Source: Thauera sp. 28 (GTDB lineage Bacteria > Pseudomonadota > Gammaproteobacteria > Burkholderiales > Rhodocyclaceae). Taken from it: a stretch of 64,000 nucleotides of DNA. Under the pieces are notes generated by a model. That model was not told where the DNA came from, made no database searches, and saw only the letters and a program-made list of their open reading frames with translations. The first letter of the stretch is position 1. Each line of letters starts with the position of its first letter. Shown piece by piece: positions 21,065 to 30,163 of this stretch. The position numbers and the translations under genes were made by a program. The DNA is taken from the NCBI RefSeq assembly GCF_000310145.2, contig NZ_AMXA01000008.1, positions 1 to 64,000 on the forward strand. The letters are read 5' to 3'.

Positions 21065-22987
21065 ATGACCATCTTCAATGCCTACCAGGCGCGCTATGAG
21101 GCTGCACGCGAGGAAGAGATGTCCCTCCAGGACTACCTCGAACTCTGCCGCGCCGACCGCATGGCTTACGCGACCGCTGCCGAGCGCATGCTCACGGCCA
21201 TCGGCGAACCCGAGCTTGTCGATACGCGGCTCGACCCCCGCCTGTCGCGCATATTTTCCAACAAGATCATCAAGCTCTACCCCGCCTTCCGCGATTTCTA
21301 CGGCATGGAAGAGGTCATCGAGAACATCGTGTCCTACTTCCGCCACGCCGCCCAGGGCCTGGAGGAGAAGAAGCAGATCCTCTACCTGCTCGGCCCTGTT
21401 GGCGGCGGAAAATCCTCACTCGCCGAGAAGCTCAAGAGCCTGATCGAAAAGGTGCCCTTCTATGCCATCAAGGGCTCGCCGGTCAATGAGTCGCCACTCG
21501 GGCTGTTCAACGCCGCCGAGGACGCGCACATCCTCGAGGGCGACTTCGGCATCCCGCGCCGCTACCTCAATACCATCATGAGCCCGTGGGCCGTCAAGCG
21601 CCTGCACGAGTTCAACGGCGACATCACCCGCTTCCGTGTGGTCAAGCTCAACCCCTCGGTACTGCGCCAGACCGCCGTCGCCAAGACCGAGCCGGGCGAC
21701 GAGAACAACCAGGACATCTCATCGCTTGTCGGCAAGATCGACATCCGCAAGCTCGAGCAGTACTCGCAGGACGACCCGGATGCCTACAGCTACTCGGGCG
21801 GCCTGTGCCTGGCCAACCGCGGACTGCTCGAGTTCGTGGAGATGTTCAAGGCGCCGATCAAGGTACTGCACCCACTGCTTACCGCCACCCAGGAAGGCAA
21901 CTACAAGGGCACCGAAGGATTCGGCGCGATCCCGTTCGACGGCATCGTAATGGCCCACTCGAACGAATCCGAGTGGGTGGCATTCAAGAACAACAAGAAC
22001 AACGAAGCCTTCCTCGACCGCATCTACACCGTCAAGGTGCCCTACAGCCTGCGGGTGTCGGACGAGATGCGCATCTACGAGAAGTTGCTGGCGCACAGTT
22101 CGTTGTCCGAAGCGCCGTGCGCGCCCGACACCCTGAAGATGATGGCCCAGTTCGCCGTGCTGTCGCGCCTCAAGGAACCCGAGAACTCGAGCATCTTCTC
22201 CAAGATGCGCGTCTATGATGGCGAGAACCTCAAGGACACCGACCCCAAGGCAAAGAGCTACCAGGAGTACCGCGACTATGCGGGCGTCGACGAGGGCATG
22301 ACCGGGCTGTCCACCCGCTTTGCCTTCAAGGCGCTGTCGAAGATCTTCAACTTCGACCACCGCGAGGTCGCCGCCAATCCGGTGCACCTGATGTACGTGC
22401 TCGAACAGCAGATCGAGGCCGAGCAGTTTCCTGCCGAGACCGAGGCGCGCTATCTCGGCTACATCAAGGAATACCTCGCGCCGCGCTACGCCGAGTTCAT
22501 CGGCAAGGAGATCCAGACAGCCTACCTCGAGAGCTACTCCGAATACGGCCAGAACATCTTCGATCGCTATGTGATCTACGCGGACTTCTGGATTCAGGAT
22601 CAGGAGTTCCGCGACCCCAACACCGGCGAGATCCTCGACCGCGCCGCGCTCAACGAGGAGCTGGAGAAGATCGAGAAGCCGGCCGGCATCAGCAACCCGA
22701 AGGACTTCCGCAACGAGGTGGTGAACTTCGTGCTGCGCGCCCGCGCCAAGCACGACGGCCGCAACCCGAGCTGGACCTCCTACGAGAAGCTGCGCGCGGT
22801 GATCGAGAAGAAGATGTTCTCCAACACCGAGGACCTGCTGCCCGTGATCAGCTTCAACGCCAAGGCCAGCGCCGACGAGCAGAAGAAGCACCAGGACTTT
22901 GTCGACCGCATGATCGACAAGGGTTACACCGAGAAGCAGGTGCGCTTGCTGTGCGAATGGTACCTGCGCGTTCGCAAGTCATCCTGA
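21065..22987 (+). CDS. prkA: PrkA/YeaG serine protein kinase
   Basis: A 640-residue cytosolic protein with an AAA-type N-terminal domain and a C-terminal kinase-like domain, linked in enterobacteria to nutrient stress and stationary phase. Walker A LLGPVGGGKSSL is near residue 110. The conserved blocks VNESPLGLFNAAEDAHILEGDFGIP and CLANRGLLEFVEMFKAPIKVLHPLL are typical of the family. ATG at 21065 is preceded by AGGAGA. It leads a three-gene set with yeaH and spoVR that is conserved across proteobacteria, separated from the next gene by 66 bases. Confidence 0.95.
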   Translation: MTIFNAYQARYEAAREEEMSLQDYLELCRADRMAYATAAERMLTAIGEPELVDTRLDPRLSRIFSNKIIKLYPAFRDFYGMEEVIENIVSYFRHAAQGLEEKKQILYLLGPVGGGKSSLAEKLKSLIEKVPFYAIKGSPVNESPLGLFNAAEDAHILEGDFGIPRRYLNTIMSPWAVKRLHEFNGDITRFRVVKLNPSVLRQTAVAKTEPGDENNQDISSLVGKIDIRKLEQYSQDDPDAYSYSGGLCLANRGLLEFVEMFKAPIKVLHPLLTATQEGNYKGTEGFGAIPFDGIVMAHSNESEWVAFKNNKNNEAFLDRIYTVKVPYSLRVSDEMRIYEKLLAHSSLSEAPCAPDTLKMMAQFAVLSRLKEPENSSIFSKMRVYDGENLKDTDPKAKSYQEYRDYAGVDEGMTGLSTRFAFKALSKIFNFDHREVAANPVHLMYVLEQQIEAEQFPAETEARYLGYIKEYLAPRYAEFIGKEIQTAYLESYSEYGQNIFDRYVIYADFWIQDQEFRDPNTGEILDRAALNEELEKIEKPAGISNPKDFRNEVVNFVLRARAKHDGRNPSWTSYEKLRAVIEKKMFSNTEDLLPVISFNAKASADEQKKHQDFVDRMIDKGYTEKQVRLLCEWYLRVRKSS

Positions 22988-23053
22988 CGTTGCCGGCCGG
23001 GCGGAGCGGGGCTTGACGCCCCGCCCGCCTCTTGCGTGATACGGGGAGGAGAC

Positions 23054-24334
23054 ATGGTCCGCATCATCGATCGACGCTTCGACAGCAAGAACAAGAGCGC
23101 GGTCAACCGCCAGCGCTTCATGCGCCGTTTCAAGCAACAGATTCGCAAGGCGGTGAGCGGAGCCATCCAGGGGCGCTCCATCCGCGATCTCGACAACGGC
23201 GAAGAGGTCTCGATCCCCGCACGCGACCTGGCCGAGCCGTCCCTTCATCACGGCCGTGGCGGTGTCTGGGAGCAGATCTTCCCGGGCAATGACCAGTTCA
23301 GCAGCGGCGACCGCATCAACAGGCCGCTCGGTGGGGGCGGAGACGGCTCGGGCAAGGGCAAGGCCAGCAACGAGGGCGAACATGAGGACGACTTCGTGTT
23401 CCAGCTCTCGCGCGAGGAGTTCCTCGAACTCTTCTTCGAGGACCTCGAGTTGCCACGCCTGATCCGCACGCAGCTTGCCAAGGTCACCGACTACAAGACA
23501 CAGCGCGCCGGCTTCAAGTCCGACGGCGTGCCTGCCAACATCAACATCATCCGCTCGATGCGCGGCGCGCTTGGCCGCAGGCTTGCGCTCGGCTCGCCCT
23601 ACGCCGCACGCATTCGCCAGCTTCAGGAGGCCCTTGACGATGCACTGGCCCGCCAGGAGGCAGATGAGGACAGCGACGAAGACACGCTGCGCGCCCTGCG
23701 CGAGGAACTCGCCGCGCTACGCGCCAAGGTCGAACGCATCCCCTTCATCGACAGCTTCGACCTGCGCTACAACAACCGCATCAAGGTGCCACGCCCCACC
23801 ACCCAGGCGGTGATGTTCTGCGTGATGGACGTGTCGGGCTCCATGGACGAGGAGCGCAAGTCCATAGGCAAGCGCTTCTTCATGCTGCTCTACCTGTTCC
23901 TTACCCGGACCTACGAGCACATCGAAGTCGTCTTCATCCGCCACCACACCGTCGCCAAGGAAGTCGACGAGGACGAGTTCTTCCACTCCCGCGAGTCCGG
24001 CGGCACGGTGGTATCGAGTGCACTGGTGATGATGCGCGACATCGTGCGCGAGCGGTATGCCAACGGGCAGTGGAACATCTACGGTGCGCAAGCCTCGGAC
24101 GGTGACAACTGGGACAACGACTCTCCAGTGTGCGGCCGGCTGCTGGCAAATGAGATCCTGCCCTGGTGCCAGTACTTTGCCTACGTCGAAATCACCGCTG
24201 GCGAGCCGCAGAACCTGTGGCGCGAGTATGCCCGCCTCGGTGCCGAGCACGACAACTTCGCCATGCAGCGCATCGAGTCGCCGGCTGACATCTACCCGGT
24301 GTTTCGCGAACTGTTCAAGAAGACGATCGCATGA
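23054..24334 (+). CDS. YeaH/YhbH family protein (DUF444)
   Basis: A 426-residue protein. The N-terminus is basic (MVRIIDRRFDSKNKSAVNRQRFMRR), and a central stretch is glycine-rich. The C-terminal half looks like a von Willebrand A domain, with the metal-site motif DVSGSMD followed by SGGTVVSSALVMM. Its role with PrkA is unknown at the molecular level; partner proteins are co-regulated in stress. I chose ATG at 23054, which has GGGGAGGAG upstream, over an ATG six codons earlier. Its stop overlaps the spoVR start by 4 bases (ATGA), so translation is coupled. Confidence 0.93.
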   Translation: MVRIIDRRFDSKNKSAVNRQRFMRRFKQQIRKAVSGAIQGRSIRDLDNGEEVSIPARDLAEPSLHHGRGGVWEQIFPGNDQFSSGDRINRPLGGGGDGSGKGKASNEGEHEDDFVFQLSREEFLELFFEDLELPRLIRTQLAKVTDYKTQRAGFKSDGVPANINIIRSMRGALGRRLALGSPYAARIRQLQEALDDALARQEADEDSDEDTLRALREELAALRAKVERIPFIDSFDLRYNNRIKVPRPTTQAVMFCVMDVSGSMDEERKSIGKRFFMLLYLFLTRTYEHIEVVFIRHHTVAKEVDEDEFFHSRESGGTVVSSALVMMRDIVRERYANGQWNIYGAQASDGDNWDNDSPVCGRLLANEILPWCQYFAYVEITAGEPQNLWREYARLGAEHDNFAMQRIESPADIYPVFRELFKKTIA

Positions 24335-25878
24335 CCACCATGACCTCCAGAGCGAAAGCGCCCGCACGCAAGCCCCCCCTGCCCTCAGGCTCCGAATGGA
24401 CCGCGGAAGCAATCGAGCGCTACAACGCGGAGATCGCGCGCGTGGCGGCCGCCTACCGGCTCGATCTGTACCCGGTGCAGATCGAGATCATAACCGCCGA
24501 ACAGATGATGGATGCCTACGCCTCGGTGGGCATGCCGGTCAACTACCACCACTGGTCCTTCGGCAAGCACTTCCTCTCCACCGAGAAGGGCTACAAGCGC
24601 GGCCAGATGGGTCTGGCCTACGAGATCGTCATCAACTCCAACCCCTGCATCGCCTACCTGATGGAGGAGAACACGCTGACGATGCAGGGCCTGGTGATCG
24701 CCCACGCGGCCTACGGCCACAACAGTTTCTTCAAGGGCAACTACCTGTTCCGCACATGGACCAACGCAGACGCGATCATCGACTACCTGGTGTTTGCACG
24801 GAACTACATCAGCGAATGCGAGCAGCGCCATGGCGAAGAGGAAGTGGAACTGCTGCTGGACTCCTGCCATGCGTTGATGAACCTCGGCGTGGACCGATAC
24901 AAGCGCCCGCCCAAGCTGTCGCTGGCCAAGGAAAAGCTGCGCCAGCAGGAGCGCGAGGAATACCTCCAGGGACAGGTCAATGACCTCTGGCGCACGCTGC
25001 CTGCCCATGACACCCGCAGCGGCCCGCGCGAAGCACCCCGCTTCCCGCCCGAGCCGGAGGAGAACCTGCTCTACTTCATCGAGAAGAACGCACCGCTGCT
25101 CGAACCCTGGCAGCGCGAGGTCGTACGCATCGTGCGCAAGATCGCGCAGTACTTCTTCCCGCAGCGCCAGACCCAGGTCATGAACGAGGGCTGGGCCACA
25201 TTCTGGCATTACACCCTGCTCAACCACCTCTACGACGAAGGCCTGCTGGCCGACAGCTTCATGCTGGAATTCCTGCAGTCGCACACCAACGTCGTGTACC
25301 AGCCGCCCTACAACAGTCGCTGGTTCAACGGCATCAACCCGTATGCGCTCGGCTTTGCGATGTGGCAGGACATCCGCCGCATGTGCGAGCACCCCGACGA
25401 CGAGGACAGGCGCTGGTTCCCCGAAATCGCGGGCAGCGACTGGCTGGACACCTTCGACTTTGCGATGCGCAACTTCAAGGACGAGAGCTTCATCGCCCAG
25501 TACCTGTCGCCGAAGGTGATGCGCGATTTCCGCATGTTCGCGGTACTCGACGACGACCGCCAGGACAAGCTGGAAGTCTCGGCCATCCACGACGACAGCG
25601 GCTTCCGCCGTGTGCGCGAGATCCTCTCCGACCAGTACAACCTTGGCGCACGCGAGCCCAACGTCCAGGCCTGGAACGTCGATCTGCGCGGCGACCGTTC
25701 GCTCACCCTGCGCCACCAGCCTCACCGCCGCCGGCCGCTGGGAGGCAGCACCGACGAGGTCATGCGCCACCTGGCTCGGCTCTGGGGCTTCACCGTGCGC
25801 CTGGAATCCGTGGACGAGGACGGCAACATCGAACTCAAGCATGAAATCCGCGCCGAGCGGCGCCGCAACGGCAACTGA
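24331..25878 (+). CDS. SpoVR/YcgB family protein
   Basis: A 515-residue protein homologous to SpoVR of Bacillus and YcgB of E. coli. Family blocks include NYHHWSFGKHF, EIVINSNPCIAYLMEENT, CHALMNLGVDRYKRPP, MNEGWATFWHYTLL and NPYALGFAMWQDI. The conserved histidines and glutamates of the middle region could bind metal, but no activity is established. It overlaps yeaH by 4 bases and ends the prkA operon. SpoVR is named for spore cortex in Bacillus; here there is no sporulation, so a general stress role with PrkA is the inference. Confidence 0.94.
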   Translation: MTTMTSRAKAPARKPPLPSGSEWTAEAIERYNAEIARVAAAYRLDLYPVQIEIITAEQMMDAYASVGMPVNYHHWSFGKHFLSTEKGYKRGQMGLAYEIVINSNPCIAYLMEENTLTMQGLVIAHAAYGHNSFFKGNYLFRTWTNADAIIDYLVFARNYISECEQRHGEEEVELLLDSCHALMNLGVDRYKRPPKLSLAKEKLRQQEREEYLQGQVNDLWRTLPAHDTRSGPREAPRFPPEPEENLLYFIEKNAPLLEPWQREVVRIVRKIAQYFFPQRQTQVMNEGWATFWHYTLLNHLYDEGLLADSFMLEFLQSHTNVVYQPPYNSRWFNGINPYALGFAMWQDIRRMCEHPDDEDRRWFPEIAGSDWLDTFDFAMRNFKDESFIAQYLSPKVMRDFRMFAVLDDDRQDKLEVSAIHDDSGFRRVREILSDQYNLGAREPNVQAWNVDLRGDRSLTLRHQPHRRRPLGGSTDEVMRHLARLWGFTVRLESVDEDGNIELKHEIRAERRRNGN

Positions 25879-25938
25879 GCGCGGCTGCATGCGGCCGCGA
25901 ACGGCGTAGAATCCGGGCAACTTTCCGGGAGTCTTCGC

Positions 25939-27471
25939 ATGTTCAGCCCCTTGCGCCCCATTTACCCGGTCGCCGGCATCCGCGCGATCGAGAACAAGCT
26001 CATTCCGAGCGCACGCCCACCCCTGATGGAACGCGCCGGACGCGCCGCTGCAGAGGATGCGGTGCGCCTGATCATGGACCGACCGGGCCCGATCCTGATC
26101 GCCTGCGGCCCCGGCAACAACGGCGGTGACGGCTTCGTCATGGCACGCCAGCTCGCGCAGGCGGGACGAGAGGTCATCGTCGCCTTCGCCGGTCCCGCCG
26201 ACAAACTCCCGGCCGAGGCCGCCAAAGCGCATGCCGACTACCTCGCAGCAGGTGGCACGGTTGTCTCCGACCTCCCCGCTGCGCCCGCCAATGGCTGGGC
26301 CCTGGTGGTCGATGCCTTGTTCGGCATCGGTCTCGGCCGCCCGATCGAAGGCCGTTACTCGAGCTGGATCAACACGCTCAACGCCCAACCCGGCCCGCGC
26401 ATGGCACTCGACGTGCCGAGCGGACTTGACGCCGACACCGGCCAGCCCCTGGGCACCACTTTCTGCGCCACGCACACCACCACCTTCATCGCCCTCAAGC
26501 CCGGCCTGCTCACACTCGACGGCCCCGACTACTGCGGCGAGATCAGCGTTCAGCGCATCGACATCGACGCCCCGGCCTGGCTCCAACCACACGGCCACGC
26601 GATCGCCCCCTCGTTGTTCCGCCACATGCTGAGGCCGCGGCCGCGCAACTCGCACAAGGGCCTCTACGGCGATGCCGCCATCGTCGGCGGCAACACCGGC
26701 ATGGTGGGTGCCGCACTGCTCGCCGGCCGTGCCGCGCTCTGGCTGGGAACCGGCCGGGTCTATGTGGGCCTGGCGGATCCGGATGGCCCTGCCGTCGACC
26801 TCGTACATCCCGAGCTGATGCTGCGCCAGGCCACAGAGGTGCCCGAGCGCCTGAGCGCCATGGCAGTGGGCCCCGGCCTTGGCACCGACACCACCTCCAC
26901 CGCCCTGCTGGCAGCGGCGCTGCGGCGCGACATACCACTCGTACTCGACGCCGATGCGCTCAACCTCGTCGGCGCAGACCCCGCGCTGGCGAAGGCGCTC
27001 GGCACGCGCGCCGCGCCCACCGTGCTCACCCCGCACCCGGCCGAGGCTGCGCGCATGCTCGGCTGCGACACGGCCAGCGTGCAGGCAAACCGCCTCAGCG
27101 CCGCCATCGAGCTCGCCCGCCGCCACCAGGCGCTGGTCGTGCTCAAGGGCTGCGGCAGCATCATCGCCACCGCAGACGGGCGCTGGTTCATCAACGGCAG
27201 CGGTCACTCGGGGATGGCCAGCGCCGGCATGGGCGACGTCCTTACCGGACTGACTGTCGGCCTGCTTGCCCAGGGTTGGCCCACCGAAGCAGGCCTGATG
27301 GCCGCGGTGCATCTGCACGGTGCCGCCGCCGACCGCCTCGCGCGCGAAGGCATCGGTCCGGTTGGGCTTACCGCGAGCGAGACCATCGACGCCGCACGCG
27401 GCGTCTTCAACGGTTGGCTGATCGAGGCACAGCGCGACCCGCGCCAGGCGGCCGTGCGCCCGCTGCGCTGA
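25939..27471 (+). CDS. nnr: Bifunctional NAD(P)H-hydrate epimerase / dehydratase
   Basis: Repairs hydrated NAD(P)H. The 510 residues hold two domains. The N-terminal epimerase (YjeF_N, about 1-220) has GPGNNGGDGFVMARQL and the Asp of VVDALFGIGLGRPIEG. The C-terminal ADP-dependent dehydratase (about 230-500) has HKGLYGDAAIVGGNTGMVGAA, the VLDADAL block and the catalytic-type Asp in ASAGMGDVLTGL. ATG at 25939 has only a weak Shine-Dalgarno; a TAGAAT about 30 bases upstream could be the -10 element. The following gene, nadC, also belongs to NAD metabolism. Confidence 0.95.
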   Translation: MFSPLRPIYPVAGIRAIENKLIPSARPPLMERAGRAAAEDAVRLIMDRPGPILIACGPGNNGGDGFVMARQLAQAGREVIVAFAGPADKLPAEAAKAHADYLAAGGTVVSDLPAAPANGWALVVDALFGIGLGRPIEGRYSSWINTLNAQPGPRMALDVPSGLDADTGQPLGTTFCATHTTTFIALKPGLLTLDGPDYCGEISVQRIDIDAPAWLQPHGHAIAPSLFRHMLRPRPRNSHKGLYGDAAIVGGNTGMVGAALLAGRAALWLGTGRVYVGLADPDGPAVDLVHPELMLRQATEVPERLSAMAVGPGLGTDTTSTALLAAALRRDIPLVLDADALNLVGADPALAKALGTRAAPTVLTPHPAEAARMLGCDTASVQANRLSAAIELARRHQALVVLKGCGSIIATADGRWFINGSGHSGMASAGMGDVLTGLTVGLLAQGWPTEAGLMAAVHLHGAAADRLAREGIGPVGLTASETIDAARGVFNGWLIEAQRDPRQAAVRPLR

Positions 27472-27541
27472 CTTGGCAAGGCATCGGCAGCCCGTCTGCC
27501 GGTGCTAGAATTTTCACCCGTTTCCAGTCTTGGTCGATCAC

Positions 27542-28387
27542 ATGCTTTCTGAACAACTCCGCGTCGAAATCCAGCGCAACGTTGCCGCCTCGCTCGCCGA
27601 GGACATCGGCACTGGCGACCTCACCGCGCGCCTGATCGCCCCCGACACCGAGGCCCGCGGGCGAGTGATCACCCGCGAGCATGCCATCGTCTGCGGTACG
27701 GCATGGTTCGATGCCGCCTTCGCCGCACTCAGCCCGGCAGCCGTGGTGCACTGGCATGTGCGCGATGGTGACCGCGTCGAGCCCGGCCAGACGCTGTGCG
27801 AGATCATCGCGCGAGCACGCGTCCTTCTCACCGCGGAGCGCACCGCACTCAACTTCCTGCAGCTGCTGTCGGGCACGGCAACGGTGACACGCCGCTTCGT
27901 CGATGCCATCGAGGGCACGCAGGCGAAGATCGTCGATACGCGCAAGACGCTACCCGGGCTGCGGCTCGCGCAGAAATACGCGGTCGCAATCGGTGGCGGC
28001 ACCAATCACCGCGTCGGCCTCTACGACGGCATCCTGATCAAGGAAAACCACATCATTGCGGCCGGTGGCATCCGCGAGGTGGTCGAGCAAGCACGCAGCA
28101 TCGCACCCTCGAACGTCTTCATTGAGGTCGAGGTCGAGACCCTTGAGCAGTTGGAGGAAGCCCTCGGCGCTGGGGTGAACATGATCCTGCTCGACAACAT
28201 GAGCCTCGACGACATGCGCACTGCCGTGGCGATCAACGCCGGCCGTGCCGAACTCGAAGCTTCCGGCGGTGTCAGCCTGGAGCGCGTGCGCGCGATCGCG
28301 GAGACGGGCGTCGACCGCATCTCGATCGGGGCGCTGACCAAGGACGTGCGCGCACTCGACCTGTCGCTGCGCCACATCGAGGACTGA
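27542..28387 (+). CDS. nadC: Nicotinate-nucleotide pyrophosphorylase (carboxylating)
   Basis: Converts quinolinate and PRPP to nicotinate mononucleotide in de novo NAD synthesis. The 281-residue product has the family blocks [46 protein letters not shown] with the substrate-binding Arg and Lys residues, and [16 protein letters not shown] at 27542 is used; a TTG four codons upstream is possible. TAGAAT at 27507-27512 could be its -10 element. It follows the NAD(P)H-hydrate repair gene by 70 bases, consistent with a shared cofactor role. Confidence 0.96.
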   Translation: MLSEQLRVEIQRNVAASLAEDIGTGDLTARLIAPDTEARGRVITREHAIVCGTAWFDAAFAALSPAAVVHWHVRDGDRVEPGQTLCEIIARARVLLTAERTALNFLQLLSGTATVTRRFVDAIEGTQAKIVDTRKTLPGLRLAQKYAVAIGGGTNHRVGLYDGILIKENHIIAAGGIREVVEQARSIAPSNVFIEVEVETLEQLEEALGAGVNMILLDNMSLDDMRTAVAINAGRAELEASGGVSLERVRAIAETGVDRISIGALTKDVRALDLSLRHIED

Positions 28388-28419
28388 ACACCAGGTTGAG
28401 ACCGGACGACGAGGCGCCC

Positions 28420-28992
28420 ATGCCTGCCCCTGCAACCGACGCTCTGCACTGGCCGTCCGTTCCAGCCTGCTACGGATGGCTTGCGCTCGACGCCCGCGGG
28501 CAATGGCGCTTGCGCGACGAGCGCATCACCCACCCCGGACTCAACGCATTCCTCAACGCCAACTACACCTGCGACGCAACGGGCAACTGGCTTGTAAACA
28601 ACGGCCCACAGCGCGTCTACGTCCGTCTCGAGCGCGCACCGCTGGTACTGCGCCTGGAACGAGACGGCAGCATGATCGACCACACCGGGCGCCGAGTGCA
28701 GGCGCAGCCCCCTGTCTGCATCGACGAGGAAGGCCACATCGTCCTCGCCACCGATGCCGGCCCCGGTACCGTTGACGATCGCGACCTCGCCGCCTTCATC
28801 ACCGAGATGCTCGATGCAGACAGCAGGCTTCCCAGCGAGGACGCGCTGCTTGCCTGCATCGGTGGCGACACCCGCATCGCGCTGACCTGGCGCGGTCTGC
28901 CTGTCGAGCCCTGCAGCTGCACGGAGCTGCCCGCCCGCTTCGGCTTTCGACTCGATCCGCAGCCCGGCAGCGACGAACGATCGGCCTGTTGA
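28420..28992 (+). CDS. DUF1285 domain protein
   Basis: A 190-residue cytosolic protein matching DUF1285: GLNAFLNANYTCDATGNWLVNNGPQRVYVRLERAPLVLRL, a Gly/Thr turn (DHTGRRV), and a C-terminal SDER-like tail. Function is unknown. ATG at 28420 has ACGAGG at good spacing and is preferred to a TTG at 28396. The last codons carry the -35 element of the tRNA-Leu promoter, so the two genes are packed tightly. Confidence 0.82.
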   Translation: MPAPATDALHWPSVPACYGWLALDARGQWRLRDERITHPGLNAFLNANYTCDATGNWLVNNGPQRVYVRLERAPLVLRLERDGSMIDHTGRRVQAQPPVCIDEEGHIVLATDAGPGTVDDRDLAAFITEMLDADSRLPSEDALLACIGGDTRIALTWRGLPVEPCSCTELPARFGFRLDPQPGSDERSAC

Positions 28993-29018
28993 CGTAGCCC
29001 GGGCATCAAGGCTATAGT
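28989..29018 (+). promoter_or_regulatory. Promoter of tRNA-Leu
   Basis: TTGACG (28989-28994), an 18-base spacer and TATAGT (29013-29018) make a strong sigma-70 promoter. The -35 element overlaps the TGA stop of the DUF1285 gene. The start would be near 29025, about 57 bases before the tRNA. Confidence 0.68.
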
Positions 29019-29081
29019 CCGCGCCCTCGTACAGCAGCGCTTGCAGCATCCCTCGAACAAGCCCCGCTGCTGATCACGAAT

Positions 29082-29166
29082 GCCTTGGTGGTGAAATTGG
29101 TAGACACGCTATCTTGAGGGGGTAGTGGCGAAAGCCGTGCGAGTTCGAGTCTCGCCCAAGGCACCA
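29082..29166 (+). tRNA. tRNA-Leu (anticodon GAG)
   Basis: The 85-base sequence has acceptor GCCTTGG pairing with CCAAGGC, anticodon stem CTATC/GGTAG with loop TTGAGGG (anticodon GAG), a long variable arm as expected for class II leucine tRNA, T loop TTCGAGT and an encoded CCA. The 3' half (29109-29166) overlaps the end of the LysR gene on the other strand. Confidence 0.96.
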
Positions 29167-30062
29167 TCTCCCGGCCGTTCGGCCGCGAGTCTCTCAGCCA
29201 GAAAGTCGATCAGCATCCTTACGCGGTGCGGGACGTGGCGGTTGCTTGGCAATACCGCGAATACCCCCAGCTCGGGCGGCGCGTAGTCTTCCAGCACGCA
29301 TTCGACGGCACCGGCCGAAAGTGCCTCATCGGCGATAAAATCCGGCTGTACCGAGATGCCCAGCCCTCTTACCGTCGCCGCCATCACCGCGTCGCCGTTG
29401 TTGGCATTGATGCGGCAGCGCGGCGTGTGCGTCTCGGCACGACCATCGACGGTAAAGCGCCACAGCTGGCTGCCGAGCCGCGTCATGTAGCCCAGGCACT
29501 CATGATGGGCGAGCTCGCCCGGATGCCTTGGCCTGCCGTGACGCGCCAGGTAATCCGGTGCGGCGACCACGTAGAGGCGGCAGCTGGCAAGTCTGCGCAC
29601 GATATCGCCCGGCTCGAGCTGCGCAGTGATGCGCACGGCAAGATCGAACCCTTCCTCGATCAGGTTCACCCGACGGTCGGCGTACTCCATGTCCAGCCCC
29701 ACCTCGGGAAACTGCTGTGAGAAATCGAGCAGCAGCGGCGCAAGCCGGCGCAGGCCATAGCTCAGCGGCAGGCTCAGACGGATGCGCCCGCGCGGCGTCG
29801 CAAGCTCCTGCGCAACGCCAGCCTCGGCAACTTCGACCATGTTCAGGATGACACGGCAGCGCTCAAGAAAGGCCGTACCCGCAGTCGTCAGCGTCAGGCG
29901 GCGGGTGCTGCGTTCCATGAGCTTGGCACCAAGATGCGACTCCAGGGCCGCCACCTTGCGTGTCACCACTGAACGCGCCACGCCGAGTTGCTGGGCTACG
30001 GTCGAAAAACTGCCGGTCTCGGCCACACGCACGAAGAGCTGCATCGCTTCCAGCCGATCCAT
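29109..30062 (-). CDS. LysR-family transcriptional regulator
   Basis: A 317-residue LysR regulator. The winged helix is at residues 1-60 (MDRLEAMQLFVRVAETGSFSTVAQQLGVARSVVTRKVAALE). The substrate-binding domain follows from about residue 88 (GRIRLSLPLSYGLRRLAPLLLDF). ATG at 30062 is preferred because AGGA lies 9 bases upstream; another ATG three codons earlier is too close to it. The stop falls inside tRNA-Leu on the opposite strand, so about 19 terminal codons are antisense to the tRNA. It is divergent from the dioxygenase operon and is its likely regulator. Confidence 0.92.
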   Translation of the reverse strand: MDRLEAMQLFVRVAETGSFSTVAQQLGVARSVVTRKVAALESHLGAKLMERSTRRLTLTTAGTAFLERCRVILNMVEVAEAGVAQELATPRGRIRLSLPLSYGLRRLAPLLLDFSQQFPEVGLDMEYADRRVNLIEEGFDLAVRITAQLEPGDIVRRLASCRLYVVAAPDYLARHGRPRHPGELAHHECLGYMTRLGSQLWRFTVDGRAETHTPRCRINANNGDAVMAATVRGLGISVQPDFIADEALSAGAVECVLEDYAPPELGVFAVLPSNRHVPHRVRMLIDFLAERLAAERPGDGALGETRTRTAFATTPSR

Positions 30063-30163
30063 TGTTGTCATTCCTGCAACAGAAATAACTTGATTGTGCG
30101 GTATATGTGACGGAGCCGGAAGCCTATAGTGCATTCAACGCACACGTGAGAATGGTTTCCAAC

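Noticed and set aside
20863-21099. A 78-codon plus-strand frame before prkA
   Set aside because: It overlaps the prkA start, has no ribosome site of its own and no recognisable features.
24385-27318. A 977-codon open frame on the minus strand
   Set aside because: It is antisense to spoVR and the NAD(P)H-hydrate repair gene, both clear families on the plus strand. Long antisense frames are common at this GC content, and the product has no family features.
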